This document shows positions 40,646 to 48,665 of a stretch of DNA of 64,000 nt, piece after piece. The stretch is from contig JAKSTG010000011.1 of assembly GCA_024402695.1 (NCBI GenBank), positions 16,221 through 80,220 of the forward strand, written 5' to 3'. Numbering within the stretch: the first letter of the stretch is position 1; every line of letters begins with the position of its first letter. Below the pieces are notes generated by a model. It saw only the letters and a program-made list of their open reading frames with translations. It searched no databases and was not told the DNA's origin. This DNA is from Treponema sp. (GTDB lineage Bacteria; Spirochaetota; Spirochaetia; Treponematales; Treponemataceae). A program made the translations under genes and the position numbers.

Positions 40646-42561
40646 GGCATTTTCAAATAAGAAATGATATCGTCTTCCGGCAGGGCCTTTGAGAAATAAT
40701 ATCCCTGATAATAACGAACATCATAAAGAAGGAACTGCTGGAAGTATTCTTCGTTTTCAATTCCTTCAACAACGATTTCTTTATTAAGATCCTGGATAAT
40801 TTCAAATTCATGCCCCAGAATAATTTTTGCTGACCTTTCTTTGAAATAAGAACTTACCAGCTGACGGTCAAATTTGATTTTTTCAAACTGGAAATTCAGC
40901 ATATGAGTAATATTTGAATAACCGGTTCCATAATCATCAAGAGAGAAATCGCAGCCAAACTCAATCAGACTGTTCATGGCATTTGTTACAACTTCAGGAG
41001 TATCAGCCGTTGCCGATTCAGTAATTTCAAAATTCAGGAAATCTGGCGGAATGTTATATTCTTCAACAATTTTTTTAATTGTCGGAATTGTATCTCTCTG
41101 TAAAAGCTGAACCTGAGAAAGATTGATTTCAATTTTTTCAACCGGATTATTTTCCATTCTCAAAAGTTTTTCCGCAGAGAACTGACAAACCTTTTTAACA
41201 ACAAGAAGTCCAAGATCATAAATAAGGCCCACACTTTCTGCAACGGGAATAAATTCTTCTGGAGAAACAAAACCCAGTTTTTCATCTGTCATTCGGGCCA
41301 GAGCTTCAAGGGCGCCGATCTTTCTTGCTTTTGCGTCATAAATAGGCTGATAGAATACTTCAAGAGTTTCATTATCCAGTGCACGACGAACAGCTTCTTC
41401 AACTTCTGTAAAGCGGATTTTCTGTTTCATTGTGTCACCGTCTGCAATAACAAGACTGTGTTTGCTTGGCGAAAAAATAAGGAAATCTTTCATTTCCAGG
41501 AAGGAAGAAAAATTATTAAAGTGCGACGGATACTCACATACTGCAATTTTTGCTTCAACAAGAATTTCTGTAGCTTCTCTAAGCTTCCATTTCTTTGCAA
41601 ATCGTTCATTTATTTTTTCGGCATAAGAAACAAAATCAGACTGATTTCCTTTCATGACAACAACAATATTGTCTTCACTCAGTCGGAAAATTCTGTTTTT
41701 AAAATTCATGCCTTTTCCGAGCCATCCACAGATTTCCAGCATAAGCTGATTGATCTTTTCATAACCATAGGCTCTTTCAATAGAATCATAACGAGTAATT
41801 CTGATTGTACAGACAGCATATTTCTGTCTGCTTGCGTCCAGATGATTAATAAACACCCGCAAGGCTTCCGCATTATTTATTCCTGTTCGCCGGTCAATGT
41901 AGGAATTAGGATTTTCCATTGTAATATACAAAAGAAGAATTGTAATTGAAGTTCCTAACCCTGTGATAAGGGAAAGATGATACCGGCTCTGAGCTGTAAC
42001 CGATACCGCAATAATAATGCTTCCAAGAACGATAACCATTTTTTCGCGGTTCAGGAATGAATAGAAACGCTGAACCATAAAAAGGAACACCATAATACAG
42101 GCGGCGTAATAAAAATGATGGGCAGTCATTCGGTGAATACCACGGTAATAAACTAGTTCTGCTTTATCAAAAATGAAATACCATCCGGTACTGCTGGAAG
42201 TAATTCCGATAATAATATCAACTAAGAAGATAACACCGGCAATTATTTTATAGACTTTATATGTCTGCTTCTGACTTTCAGGATATGTCACAATAAATGC
42301 AACAAATGAATAAAGAAGTACAGGCTGCAGGAAAAAATACAGCTCAATAAAAAGCATATTAAGCCAATAAGGAACACTTGTGGCATTATCAAGAAGAATA
42401 CAGGAAACAAAATCTACTACAGAAAGAAGCCCCTGAGTCACAACAACGTTTGTAAATAATCGGGCATCTTTTCTGAAACTCTGCCGCTTGTACAGAATGT
42501 CTAACAACAATACCAGACAGATAATTGCGGCTGCAATTTCATAAAAATAATTATAATTCAT
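40624..42561 (-). CDS. multi-TM protein with degenerate GGDEF and EAL domain
   Basis: 645 residues. Seven or so N-terminal TM helices (1-225), a GGDEF-like domain (about 230-370) in which the signature is SEDNI, so it is inactive, and a complete EAL domain (about 385-640): GALEALARM, FEITESA, SLDDYGTGYSN, IKFDRQLV and VEGIEN. A membrane-signal-controlled c-di-GMP phosphodiesterase is likely. The ATG is preceded by GGGGAT and a good promoter; the gene runs into lacZ. Confidence 0.9.
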   Translation of the reverse strand: MNYNYFYEIAAAIICLVLLLDILYKRQSFRKDARLFTNVVVTQGLLSVVDFVSCILLDNATSVPYWLNMLFIELYFFLQPVLLYSFVAFIVTYPESQKQTYKVYKIIAGVIFLVDIIIGITSSSTGWYFIFDKAELVYYRGIHRMTAHHFYYAACIMVFLFMVQRFYSFLNREKMVIVLGSIIIAVSVTAQSRYHLSLITGLGTSITILLLYITMENPNSYIDRRTGINNAEALRVFINHLDASRQKYAVCTIRITRYDSIERAYGYEKINQLMLEICGWLGKGMNFKNRIFRLSEDNIVVVMKGNQSDFVSYAEKINERFAKKWKLREATEILVEAKIAVCEYPSHFNNFSSFLEMKDFLIFSPSKHSLVIADGDTMKQKIRFTEVEEAVRRALDNETLEVFYQPIYDAKARKIGALEALARMTDEKLGFVSPEEFIPVAESVGLIYDLGLLVVKKVCQFSAEKLLRMENNPVEKIEINLSQVQLLQRDTIPTIKKIVEEYNIPPDFLNFEITESATADTPEVVTNAMNSLIEFGCDFSLDDYGTGYSNITHMLNFQFEKIKFDRQLVSSYFKERSAKIILGHEFEIIQDLNKEIVVEGIENEEYFQQFLLYDVRYYQGYYFSKALPEDDIISYLKMPSPAEMF

Positions 42562-42604
42562 CTAATCCCCAACTTTTTCCAAAAAACTTGGACATATTAG
42601 AGAT

Positions 42605-42634
42605 ATTATAACCTGCACATTCAAATTTACGCAA
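42605..42634 (-). promoter_or_regulatory. promoter of the EAL gene
   Basis: Minus strand TTGCGT (42629-42634), 18 bases, TATAAT (42605-42610), giving a leader of about 37 bases. Confidence 0.6.
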
Positions 42635-42692
42635 ATTCGATTTTAAAAGGTTTAACTAACCGAAATTCTCAAATTTTAAGGGCAAAATGTTA

Positions 42693-42698
42693 TATAAT
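42693..42698 (+). promoter_or_regulatory. -10 of the AraC gene, probably leaderless
   Basis: TATAAT followed by six bases and ATG 42705. No Shine-Dalgarno and no strong -35. Confidence 0.4.
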
Positions 42699-42704
42699 TG
42701 TTGT

Positions 42705-43547
42705 ATGAGAAAGTTCGTTTTTGACACCTCAAAACCTTTCGATTTTCACTGGACCGGAAAATTCCAGGCCCCGGATGAAAACTGGATTCACATGACCCGC
42801 CCTCTGAACGACTTTGAATTCGTTCTTGTTACCGACGGTGACTTTTACATTGGCGATGAAGGAAAAAAGAGCGTAGTCAAAACAGGGGAATACAGAATCT
42901 GCAGTCCGTCCAAAAAGCAGTACGGAACAAAGCCTTCCAGCTGTGCCTTTTACTGGCTTCATTTTATGGCACCTTTCTCAGAAAAAGACGGAATCAAGCT
43001 TCCGGAACAGGGGACTGTTCCTCACCCGGAAAGACTTGTTGTTCTGCTGAAGCAGCTTTCCGACTGTGACAAAAAATACAGAAATCCTACCTTGAACAAT
43101 TACCTTTGCACTTCCATTCTGTGTGAACTCGAAAGTCAGCTGAATCTTTCCGCAGGTGACTCAGAAAAAAATAACCGCGAAAAAAGTTCTTCCCTTCACG
43201 GCGCCCAGGTTGCTCTTTATTCCGACATGATCAATTACATAAACTGGAAAATCCGCGAGAACATAAAAGTTTCGGAAATAGCCACCTACTTCGGCTACAA
43301 CGCAAAATACATCACAACCTTTTTCAGAAAAGCTTCGGGGAAGTCCATAAAAGAATTCATTCTTGAACGCAAAATTGAAGAGGCCAAAGCCATGCTTTGC
43401 GACAGCACCCGCCAGGTTTCACAAATCGGCTATGACCTGGGCTTTGAAGATAACCACAACTTTACCAGAGCATTTAAAAAAATCACCGGGCAGACCCCCA
43501 GTGATTACAGAAACAGTTTTGCAGACCGAATGCTTTACAACGTCTGA
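42705..43547 (+). CDS. AraC-family transcriptional regulator
   Basis: 280 residues from ATG 42705; an earlier in-frame ATG at 42687 lies upstream of the -10 hexamer and is unlikely. The N-terminal half is a cupin-like effector domain (DGDFYIGDEGKKSVVKTGEY). The C-terminal 100 residues hold the double HTH: IKVSEIATYFGYNAKYITTF and VSQIGYDLGFEDNHNFTRAF, with GQTPSDYR. It is divergent from the EAL-lacZ pair and is a reasonable candidate regulator of lacZ. Confidence 0.9.
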   Translation: MRKFVFDTSKPFDFHWTGKFQAPDENWIHMTRPLNDFEFVLVTDGDFYIGDEGKKSVVKTGEYRICSPSKKQYGTKPSSCAFYWLHFMAPFSEKDGIKLPEQGTVPHPERLVVLLKQLSDCDKKYRNPTLNNYLCTSILCELESQLNLSAGDSEKNNREKSSSLHGAQVALYSDMINYINWKIRENIKVSEIATYFGYNAKYITTFFRKASGKSIKEFILERKIEEAKAMLCDSTRQVSQIGYDLGFEDNHNFTRAFKKITGQTPSDYRNSFADRMLYNV

Positions 43548-43553
43548 CTTCAC

Positions 43554-45164
43554 TCAATACAAGGCAGCAGTTTTCCTTGCGACTTCCCGAATAGTTTTCC
43601 TCAATTCTTCCGGTTCAATTACTTCAACATCTGGACTCCAGTGCATTATGAACCGCTGAAGTTCCGACGGATGATTTGTGGTGAATTCCAGATCCAGCGT
43701 TCCGTCATCATTCAAAGTTTCCGTCTGGTCCGCATACCATTTGCGTTCAGACATGTAAACGGCCATATGGGGACGGACCCTCAGTTTTACCTTCATGGCT
43801 TCCTTTCCCCACAGAATGCCTGCCTTCTCGCTGAAATAATCCTTCAGATTAAAATCTTCTTTAACCTCATACACTTTCTTTGAAATGTTCACTTTCTTGA
43901 AACGGGAAAACGAAAACCACTTGTAGATTTCACTTTCGGGACAATAGCAAAGGACATACCAGCTTCCTTTCTGACACACGATATGATATGGATCTGCCTT
44001 TCTTTCGCCCAGGTCGCCGCTGGAAGCCGAGTTATATTCAAAAGTGATGGATCTGCGGCTTCTGGTGGCTTCATAAAGTTTTTTGAAAATCTTCATATCA
44101 ATAAATGGAAGAGGATCCGTTACAAGAGAAACTGGTTCTTCCTGAAAAGGTGTGTCCCCTGCAACGACTCCCTGACCTTCCCGAAGTTTTCCCCAGATAG
44201 CGCGGAAAGATTTCTTGAACGGAGTGTTGGAATATTCCTTCAGCAGCAAAGAGATGATTGATGCGGCCATAAGGTCTTCGTCAGTCAGGGAAGTAATGGC
44301 TTCTTCGTTCAGAAGTTTGTAGCCTTGCCCTCTCCCAACCAGCTCGAAGCGGCAGCCTTTTACGTCTTTAAGGCGCCTGATGGAATCCCCGATTGAATAC
44401 TTTGATTTGAAAAGAGGTGAAGTTTCACGGGCGGCAGTAATGAGAGTGGCATTTGGATAGATGTCTTCTTTATTACATTTGATTATATATTGAAGGAGAA
44501 CAAGGTCTTTTTCCTTAATAGTCTCCCCTGCCATGCGGCCTTTTACATTTTCCTTAAGCTCTGCATCTTCCCGCAGAATCCTTTCGCAGGACCTGATGAT
44601 GCTGATTATGCGGGACCTTTTGCGGCCGAAGAAGCCTGAAAGATCATCTACAGTCTTTGCAATTCCGTCTTTATATCCGCAGTATTCCAGATAAATGTTG
44701 ATTTTTGCGTCCAGTTCCTTTGGTTTAATTCCTTTCGTCTTTTCCCTGATAAGTTTTTCTATTTTATGGGCTTTTTCTTCTCTTTCTTCTTTTGCAAGGA
44801 AGTCCTTTTCCAGGTCGGAATTAGGATCCTCGAATTCCAGGTCCTTGTCCTTTTTATTATTGGAATATTCGTTTTTCTTCTGTTTTTTGATTCTGTTCAG
44901 CTCTTTTCCAACGCCCTGCTTGATTATTCGCTGAGCCCAGGTGGAAAATCCAGCCCCTTTCTGATTTTTGAAATCATAGGTTTCGGCGGCATTATAAAGG
45001 GCAAGCTGTCCGGCACTTCTCAAATCATCCTTTTCATCCTCTGAAAGAGCGTAGTCTTCCGTAATCTTCTTGATTACATCAACTATAAGTCCCTGATTTG
45101 CAATATAGACCTGATCCAGAAGTGCTTTTGTCTTCAAAGCGCCGCTTTCCAGCTGCCTGTTCAC
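43554..45164 (-). CDS. sigma-70 region 2 / winged-helix / WYL fusion regulator
   Basis: 536 residues from GTG 45164. Residues about 20-95 match sigma region 2.1-2.4 (ANQGLIVDVIKKI, DDLRSAGQLALYNAAETYDF, FSTWAQRIIKQGVGKEL). A charged coiled-coil linker and winged-helix-like segment follow, then a WYL domain (about 345-460; GSWYVLCYC, WFSFSRFKKV) and WCX-like tail (LEFTTNHPSELQRFIMHW). WYL domains sense ligands or nucleic acid. A better start, ATG 45192 with GGGG upstream, is one base out of frame across an A8 tract; with seven A it would read MAKKLSYTEVNRQLE. It is divergent from a sigma factor gene. Confidence 0.8.
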   Translation of the reverse strand: MNRQLESGALKTKALLDQVYIANQGLIVDVIKKITEDYALSEDEKDDLRSAGQLALYNAAETYDFKNQKGAGFSTWAQRIIKQGVGKELNRIKKQKKNEYSNNKKDKDLEFEDPNSDLEKDFLAKEEREEKAHKIEKLIREKTKGIKPKELDAKINIYLEYCGYKDGIAKTVDDLSGFFGRKRSRIISIIRSCERILREDAELKENVKGRMAGETIKEKDLVLLQYIIKCNKEDIYPNATLITAARETSPLFKSKYSIGDSIRRLKDVKGCRFELVGRGQGYKLLNEEAITSLTDEDLMAASIISLLLKEYSNTPFKKSFRAIWGKLREGQGVVAGDTPFQEEPVSLVTDPLPFIDMKIFKKLYEATRSRRSITFEYNSASSGDLGERKADPYHIVCQKGSWYVLCYCPESEIYKWFSFSRFKKVNISKKVYEVKEDFNLKDYFSEKAGILWGKEAMKVKLRVRPHMAVYMSERKWYADQTETLNDDGTLDLEFTTNHPSELQRFIMHWSPDVEVIEPEELRKTIREVARKTAALY

Positions 45165-45179
45165 TTCCGTATAAGACAG

Positions 45180-45187
45180 TTTTTTTT
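45180..45187 (-). other. A8 homopolymer at a reading-frame break
   Basis: Eight A (minus strand) directly after ATGGC at 45192-45188. Loss of one A joins this ATG to the regulator frame. This could be phase variation, transcriptional slippage or a sequencing error. Confidence 0.6.
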
Positions 45188-45264
45188 GCCATAGAATACC
45201 CCGAAAATATAAATTAAAGGATTACTTTATTTTACCACAGAACGCCTGGAATTCAACGAGGTCG

Positions 45265-45296
45265 TTGACCTAAACAAGTACCTCAACAACTATAAT
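45265..45296 (+). promoter_or_regulatory. promoter of the sigma factor gene, probably leaderless
   Basis: TATAAT (45291-45296) ends eight bases before ATG 45305. TTGACC (45265-45270) is 20 bases upstream, longer than optimal. No Shine-Dalgarno. Confidence 0.4.
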
Positions 45297-45304
45297 CTAA
45301 TGCA

Positions 45305-46129
45305 ATGAATAATATTAAATCTTTTATCACCAACACAACTAAACTTTCAGCTTCTGAAGAAGCAAAGCTCATTTCGATGGCCCAGAATGGGGATAAGAAA
45401 GCCGAAAAAATGCTGGTAGACGCCAACATGCTTTACGTTGTATCTGTTGCTAACAAGTTCTACGGCAACTGTCTTACAAAGGAAGACCTTATTGTTGACG
45501 GCTGTATCGGACTTGTAAGAGCAATCCGTAAGTTTAATGTTAAGAGCGGAAACAAGCTCATCACCTATGCCCGTTCATGGATTGAAAAAGAAATTCGTGA
45601 CGACATCTACGACCACGACAAAATGATTGCCCTCCCACAGAATGTACAGTCTGAAATCAGACAGTACAACAACTTCCTGGACTCCCTTCCTTGCGACCTG
45701 AAAGAAAGAGAAAAGGAAGAAATGGCCCTGGAAGGTTCAGGTCTTTCTGAAAAGCGCATCGAAAACCTGAAGAATACCGCATCCTGCAACACCAGTCTGG
45801 ATGCCTTTATCGGAACTGAAGGAAATGAAAAATCCGACAGACGCATCGACAGAATCAAAGACAGTTCAATCCGTTCAGCCGAAGATGAAGCCATCAACTC
45901 AGACCTTCGCGAAAAACTGGAAATGTTCCTTTCCAGACTGACAGAAGAAGAATCTTTTGTTATCAGAGCCCACTCTGGCTACGGATTTGTAAAACCTATG
46001 TCTCTGAGTGAAATTGGGGATGTTCTTGGGATTTCAAAAAGTGAAGTAAGAAATATCGAAAACAGAGTGCTCAGAATTGCCCGCAAAACGGAAAACCGTG
46101 CCCTCTTTGACGGCCACTACGTAGCCTAA
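45305..46129 (+). CDS. sigma-70 family RNA polymerase sigma factor
   Basis: 274 residues. Region 1.2/2: LSASEEAKLISMAQNGDKKA, NMLYVVSVANKFYG, EDLIVDGCIGLVRAIRKFN, LITYARSWIEKEIRD. Region 3 is shortened, and region 4 is FLSRLTEEESFVIRAHSGYG with HTH MSLSEIGDVLGISKSEVRNI. It resembles RpoD/RpoH-type factors but is shorter than a housekeeping RpoD; which promoters it reads is unknown. It is divergent from the sigma/WYL fusion. Its 3' end overlaps the convergent PqqD-like gene by four bases. Confidence 0.9.
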   Translation: MNNIKSFITNTTKLSASEEAKLISMAQNGDKKAEKMLVDANMLYVVSVANKFYGNCLTKEDLIVDGCIGLVRAIRKFNVKSGNKLITYARSWIEKEIRDDIYDHDKMIALPQNVQSEIRQYNNFLDSLPCDLKEREKEEMALEGSGLSEKRIENLKNTASCNTSLDAFIGTEGNEKSDRRIDRIKDSSIRSAEDEAINSDLREKLEMFLSRLTEEESFVIRAHSGYGFVKPMSLSEIGDVLGISKSEVRNIENRVLRIARKTENRALFDGHYVA

Positions 46130-46467
46130 TCTTTCTTTACCCAGAGGATGTAATCACATCTTCTGAGGGTGGTCATATACTGACCAAGTCTTTCGTAAAG
46201 AGGTTCGGCCTTCTGACCGAATTCTTCTTTTACCTTTCCTGCAATTTCCATGACAGTTTTTTCGCCGTCAATCTGCTGCCAGATAAAAGACCCGAATTCT
46301 TCAAGAGTAATAAAAGAAACTTTCGGACGCTTAAAAAAGATCTGTGCAACCCGGTTATAAAAACCCCGGTTCTTCACTTCCAGCGTAACAATACCTTTCT
46401 TGTCCGTTGTGAAAGAGATGAGTGAATTATGTTTTGGTATAAAATCAAGCAGGTTCTTTGTTTTCAT
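46126..46467 (-). CDS. PqqD-like protein (RiPP recognition element fold)
   Basis: 113 residues matching the PqqD family: PKVSFITLEEFGSFIWQQID, KTVMEIAGKVKEEFGQKAEP, LYERLGQYMTTLRRC. PqqD binds precursor peptides for radical SAM enzymes. Here no radical SAM protein, precursor or exporter is adjacent, so it is an orphan in this window. No Shine-Dalgarno is evident before ATG. It is convergent with the sigma factor gene; upstream lies hairpin element copy 2. Confidence 0.8.
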   Translation of the reverse strand: MKTKNLLDFIPKHNSLISFTTDKKGIVTLEVKNRGFYNRVAQIFFKRPKVSFITLEEFGSFIWQQIDGEKTVMEIAGKVKEEFGQKAEPLYERLGQYMTTLRRCDYILWVKKD

Positions 46468-46493
46468 AGTTCAAAAAATAATCAAAAGCTTTT

Positions 46494-46637
46494 CATATAA
46501 AACTCCTCCCGGTTGCCGTGGGAAATACAAAAACGCTAGCTAGCGTCGCTAGACGCGAAACGCGGATAGGAAACTATCCAGCCGCGTTTCGAGTCTTTTT
46601 GTATTATTCCCCCGTCGCCCTCGCGGAGTTTCATATG
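46494..46637. repeat. 144-bp nested hairpin element, copy 2
   Basis: Outer arms CATATAAAACTCC (46494-46506) and GGAGTTTCATATG (46625-46637) pair at 12 of 13 positions. Inner arms include AATACAAAAA/TTTTTGTATT. The core repeats copy 1: ACGCTAGCTAGCGT, then CGAAACGCGG-ATAG-GAAA-CTAT and CCGCGTTTCG. Relative to copy 1 the stem carries compensating changes. TCCCGG after the left arm and CCCTCGCG before the right arm are shared by both copies. Confidence 0.85.
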
Positions 46638-46671
46638 AACATATTTTATTTCTTTTTACTTTGGGATCTCT

Positions 46672-48591
46672 TTACTTTGTTTTCTTTTCTCTTATAATAA
46701 GGCACATAGAAACAATCAGAAGAGCGAAGAATACGATACCACCAAGGTTGCCAAGGTTTACGGCACCAGAGATGTCTACGATATCACCAAGTGATTTTCC
46801 TCCAACTTTAATTACAGCGAATACAGCAAGGAGGATACCTACGATACCTTCACCGGCGATAAGTCCTGAAGAGTAAAGAACTCCGGCTTCAACTTTTGTT
46901 GCACGGGCTTTAGCCTGTTCTTCTGTTTCTTCTGCCTTTTTGCGTTCAAAGAACCAGCGAACCAGACCACCAATAAGTATTGGAAGTGAAAGGTGAATTG
47001 GAAGATAAAGACCGATTGCGAATACCAGAGATGGAATCTGAATCAGTTCAGCTGTGATTGTAATAGCAACACCAACAAATACCAGGTTCCATGGCAGGTT
47101 TCCAGACATGATTCCTTCTACTACCAGTTTCATGAGAGTTGCCTGTGGAGCTGGGAGTTCAGAAGAACCGTATCCCCATGCAGCGTTCAGAAGGTAAAGA
47201 ACACCACCGATTGTAATGGCAGAAATTGCAACACCGATTACTTCACCAATCTGCTGTGCTTTTGGAGTAGAACCGATGATGTAACCTGTCTTAAGGTCCT
47301 GTGATGTATCACCAGCGATTGCTGCGATAATACAGATGATTGAACCGATAGAGATTGCACTTGTCATTCCGGCAAATCCAATCTTTCCTGTTGCTTTAAG
47401 AATGATTGTTGCAATCAGAAGAGTTGCAATAGCCATACCTGAAACAGGGTTGTTTGAAGAACCAACAATACCTACCATGCGGCTTGAAACAGTTGCAAAG
47501 AAGAATCCGAAAATGATGATGATGATTGCACCAACAAAGTTTACAGGAATAGAAGGAATGAGCCACAGAGCGATAGCAAGAACACCAACAATAATCATGA
47601 TGATGTTCATTGGAAGTTCGCTTGAAAGGCGGTCATTTGATTCTGATTTTGAACCGAAGCCTTTGAAAGCCTGGGCAAAAGTCTTCGCGATAAGTGGAAG
47701 GTTTTTGATGAGGGAAATAATACCTGCAGTTGCAAGAGCACCGGCGCCAACATAACGAATGTAGTTAGACCAGAGTCCCCATGTTCCGCCGTTTGCAAAA
47801 ACTTCAGAAATAGAAACTGTTGCAGGGAAGATTACTGTGCTTCCGCCAAGAAGAACGAAAAGAGGCATAAGAACGAACCATGCAAGGAATCCACCGGCTG
47901 TAAGAACAGCACCTACACGTGGACCACAGATATAACCAACACCAAGAAGGGCTGGAAGAACGTCTCCACCAATTCCGCTTCCTTTGTAGGCACCGATAGA
48001 ATAGTCAACTTCGCTTGGGAAAAGTTTCAGACCGTCTGCAATGAACTTGTAGAGGGCAGCAATTCCAAGACCTTTGAAAACGATACCGGCTTTTTTTCCA
48101 CCTTCTTCACCGGCAATAAGAACTTCTGAACAAGCCTGTCCTTCTGGATAAGGAAGTGTTCCGTGTTCTTTTACGATAAGCGCATGGCGGAGAGGAATCA
48201 TGAAGAATACACCAAGCAGACCACCAATAAGGGCGATCATTGTAATTGTAAGAAGAGAAGGTGATTTTTCACCGAATTCTTTTGCCCACATGAAGAGAGC
48301 AGGAAGTGTGAAAATAGCACCTGCAGCAAGTGATTCACCTGCAGATCCGATTGTCTGAACGATGTTGTTTTCGAGAATCGAATCACGTTTCAGAATCATG
48401 CGGATAACGCCCATTGAGATAACGGCGGCTGGAATAGAAGCAGAAACTGTCATACCTACGCGAAGGCCAAGATATGCGTTAGCTGCACCGAATACTACGG
48501 CAAGAATAACACCCGTAATAATTGAAGTAACTGTGAGTTCCGGCAGTTTCTTGTCAGCCGGAATAAATGGTTTGAATTCAGAAGTTTCCAT
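46672..48591 (-). CDS. OPT family oligopeptide transporter
   Basis: 639 residues with about 14-16 TM helices. Characteristic segments: ANAYLGLRVGMTVSASIPAA, LPYPEGQACSEVLIAGEEG, GSSNNPVSGMAIATLL, AGDTSQDLKTGYIIGSTPKA and SSGLIAGEGIVGILLAVFAV. The prokaryotic OPT family takes up oligopeptides with protons. AAGGATG precedes ATG. It is monocistronic between the hairpin element and pcrA. Confidence 0.95.
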   Translation of the reverse strand: METSEFKPFIPADKKLPELTVTSIITGVILAVVFGAANAYLGLRVGMTVSASIPAAVISMGVIRMILKRDSILENNIVQTIGSAGESLAAGAIFTLPALFMWAKEFGEKSPSLLTITMIALIGGLLGVFFMIPLRHALIVKEHGTLPYPEGQACSEVLIAGEEGGKKAGIVFKGLGIAALYKFIADGLKLFPSEVDYSIGAYKGSGIGGDVLPALLGVGYICGPRVGAVLTAGGFLAWFVLMPLFVLLGGSTVIFPATVSISEVFANGGTWGLWSNYIRYVGAGALATAGIISLIKNLPLIAKTFAQAFKGFGSKSESNDRLSSELPMNIIMIIVGVLAIALWLIPSIPVNFVGAIIIIIFGFFFATVSSRMVGIVGSSNNPVSGMAIATLLIATIILKATGKIGFAGMTSAISIGSIICIIAAIAGDTSQDLKTGYIIGSTPKAQQIGEVIGVAISAITIGGVLYLLNAAWGYGSSELPAPQATLMKLVVEGIMSGNLPWNLVFVGVAITITAELIQIPSLVFAIGLYLPIHLSLPILIGGLVRWFFERKKAEETEEQAKARATKVEAGVLYSSGLIAGEGIVGILLAVFAVIKVGGKSLGDIVDISGAVNLGNLGGIVFFALLIVSMCLIIREKKTK

Positions 48592-48665
48592 TAAAACATC
48601 CTTAGTACAATAAATTTGCTGGTTAACATTTTATCATACAAATGATGTGTTTTGATAAAATTTTG

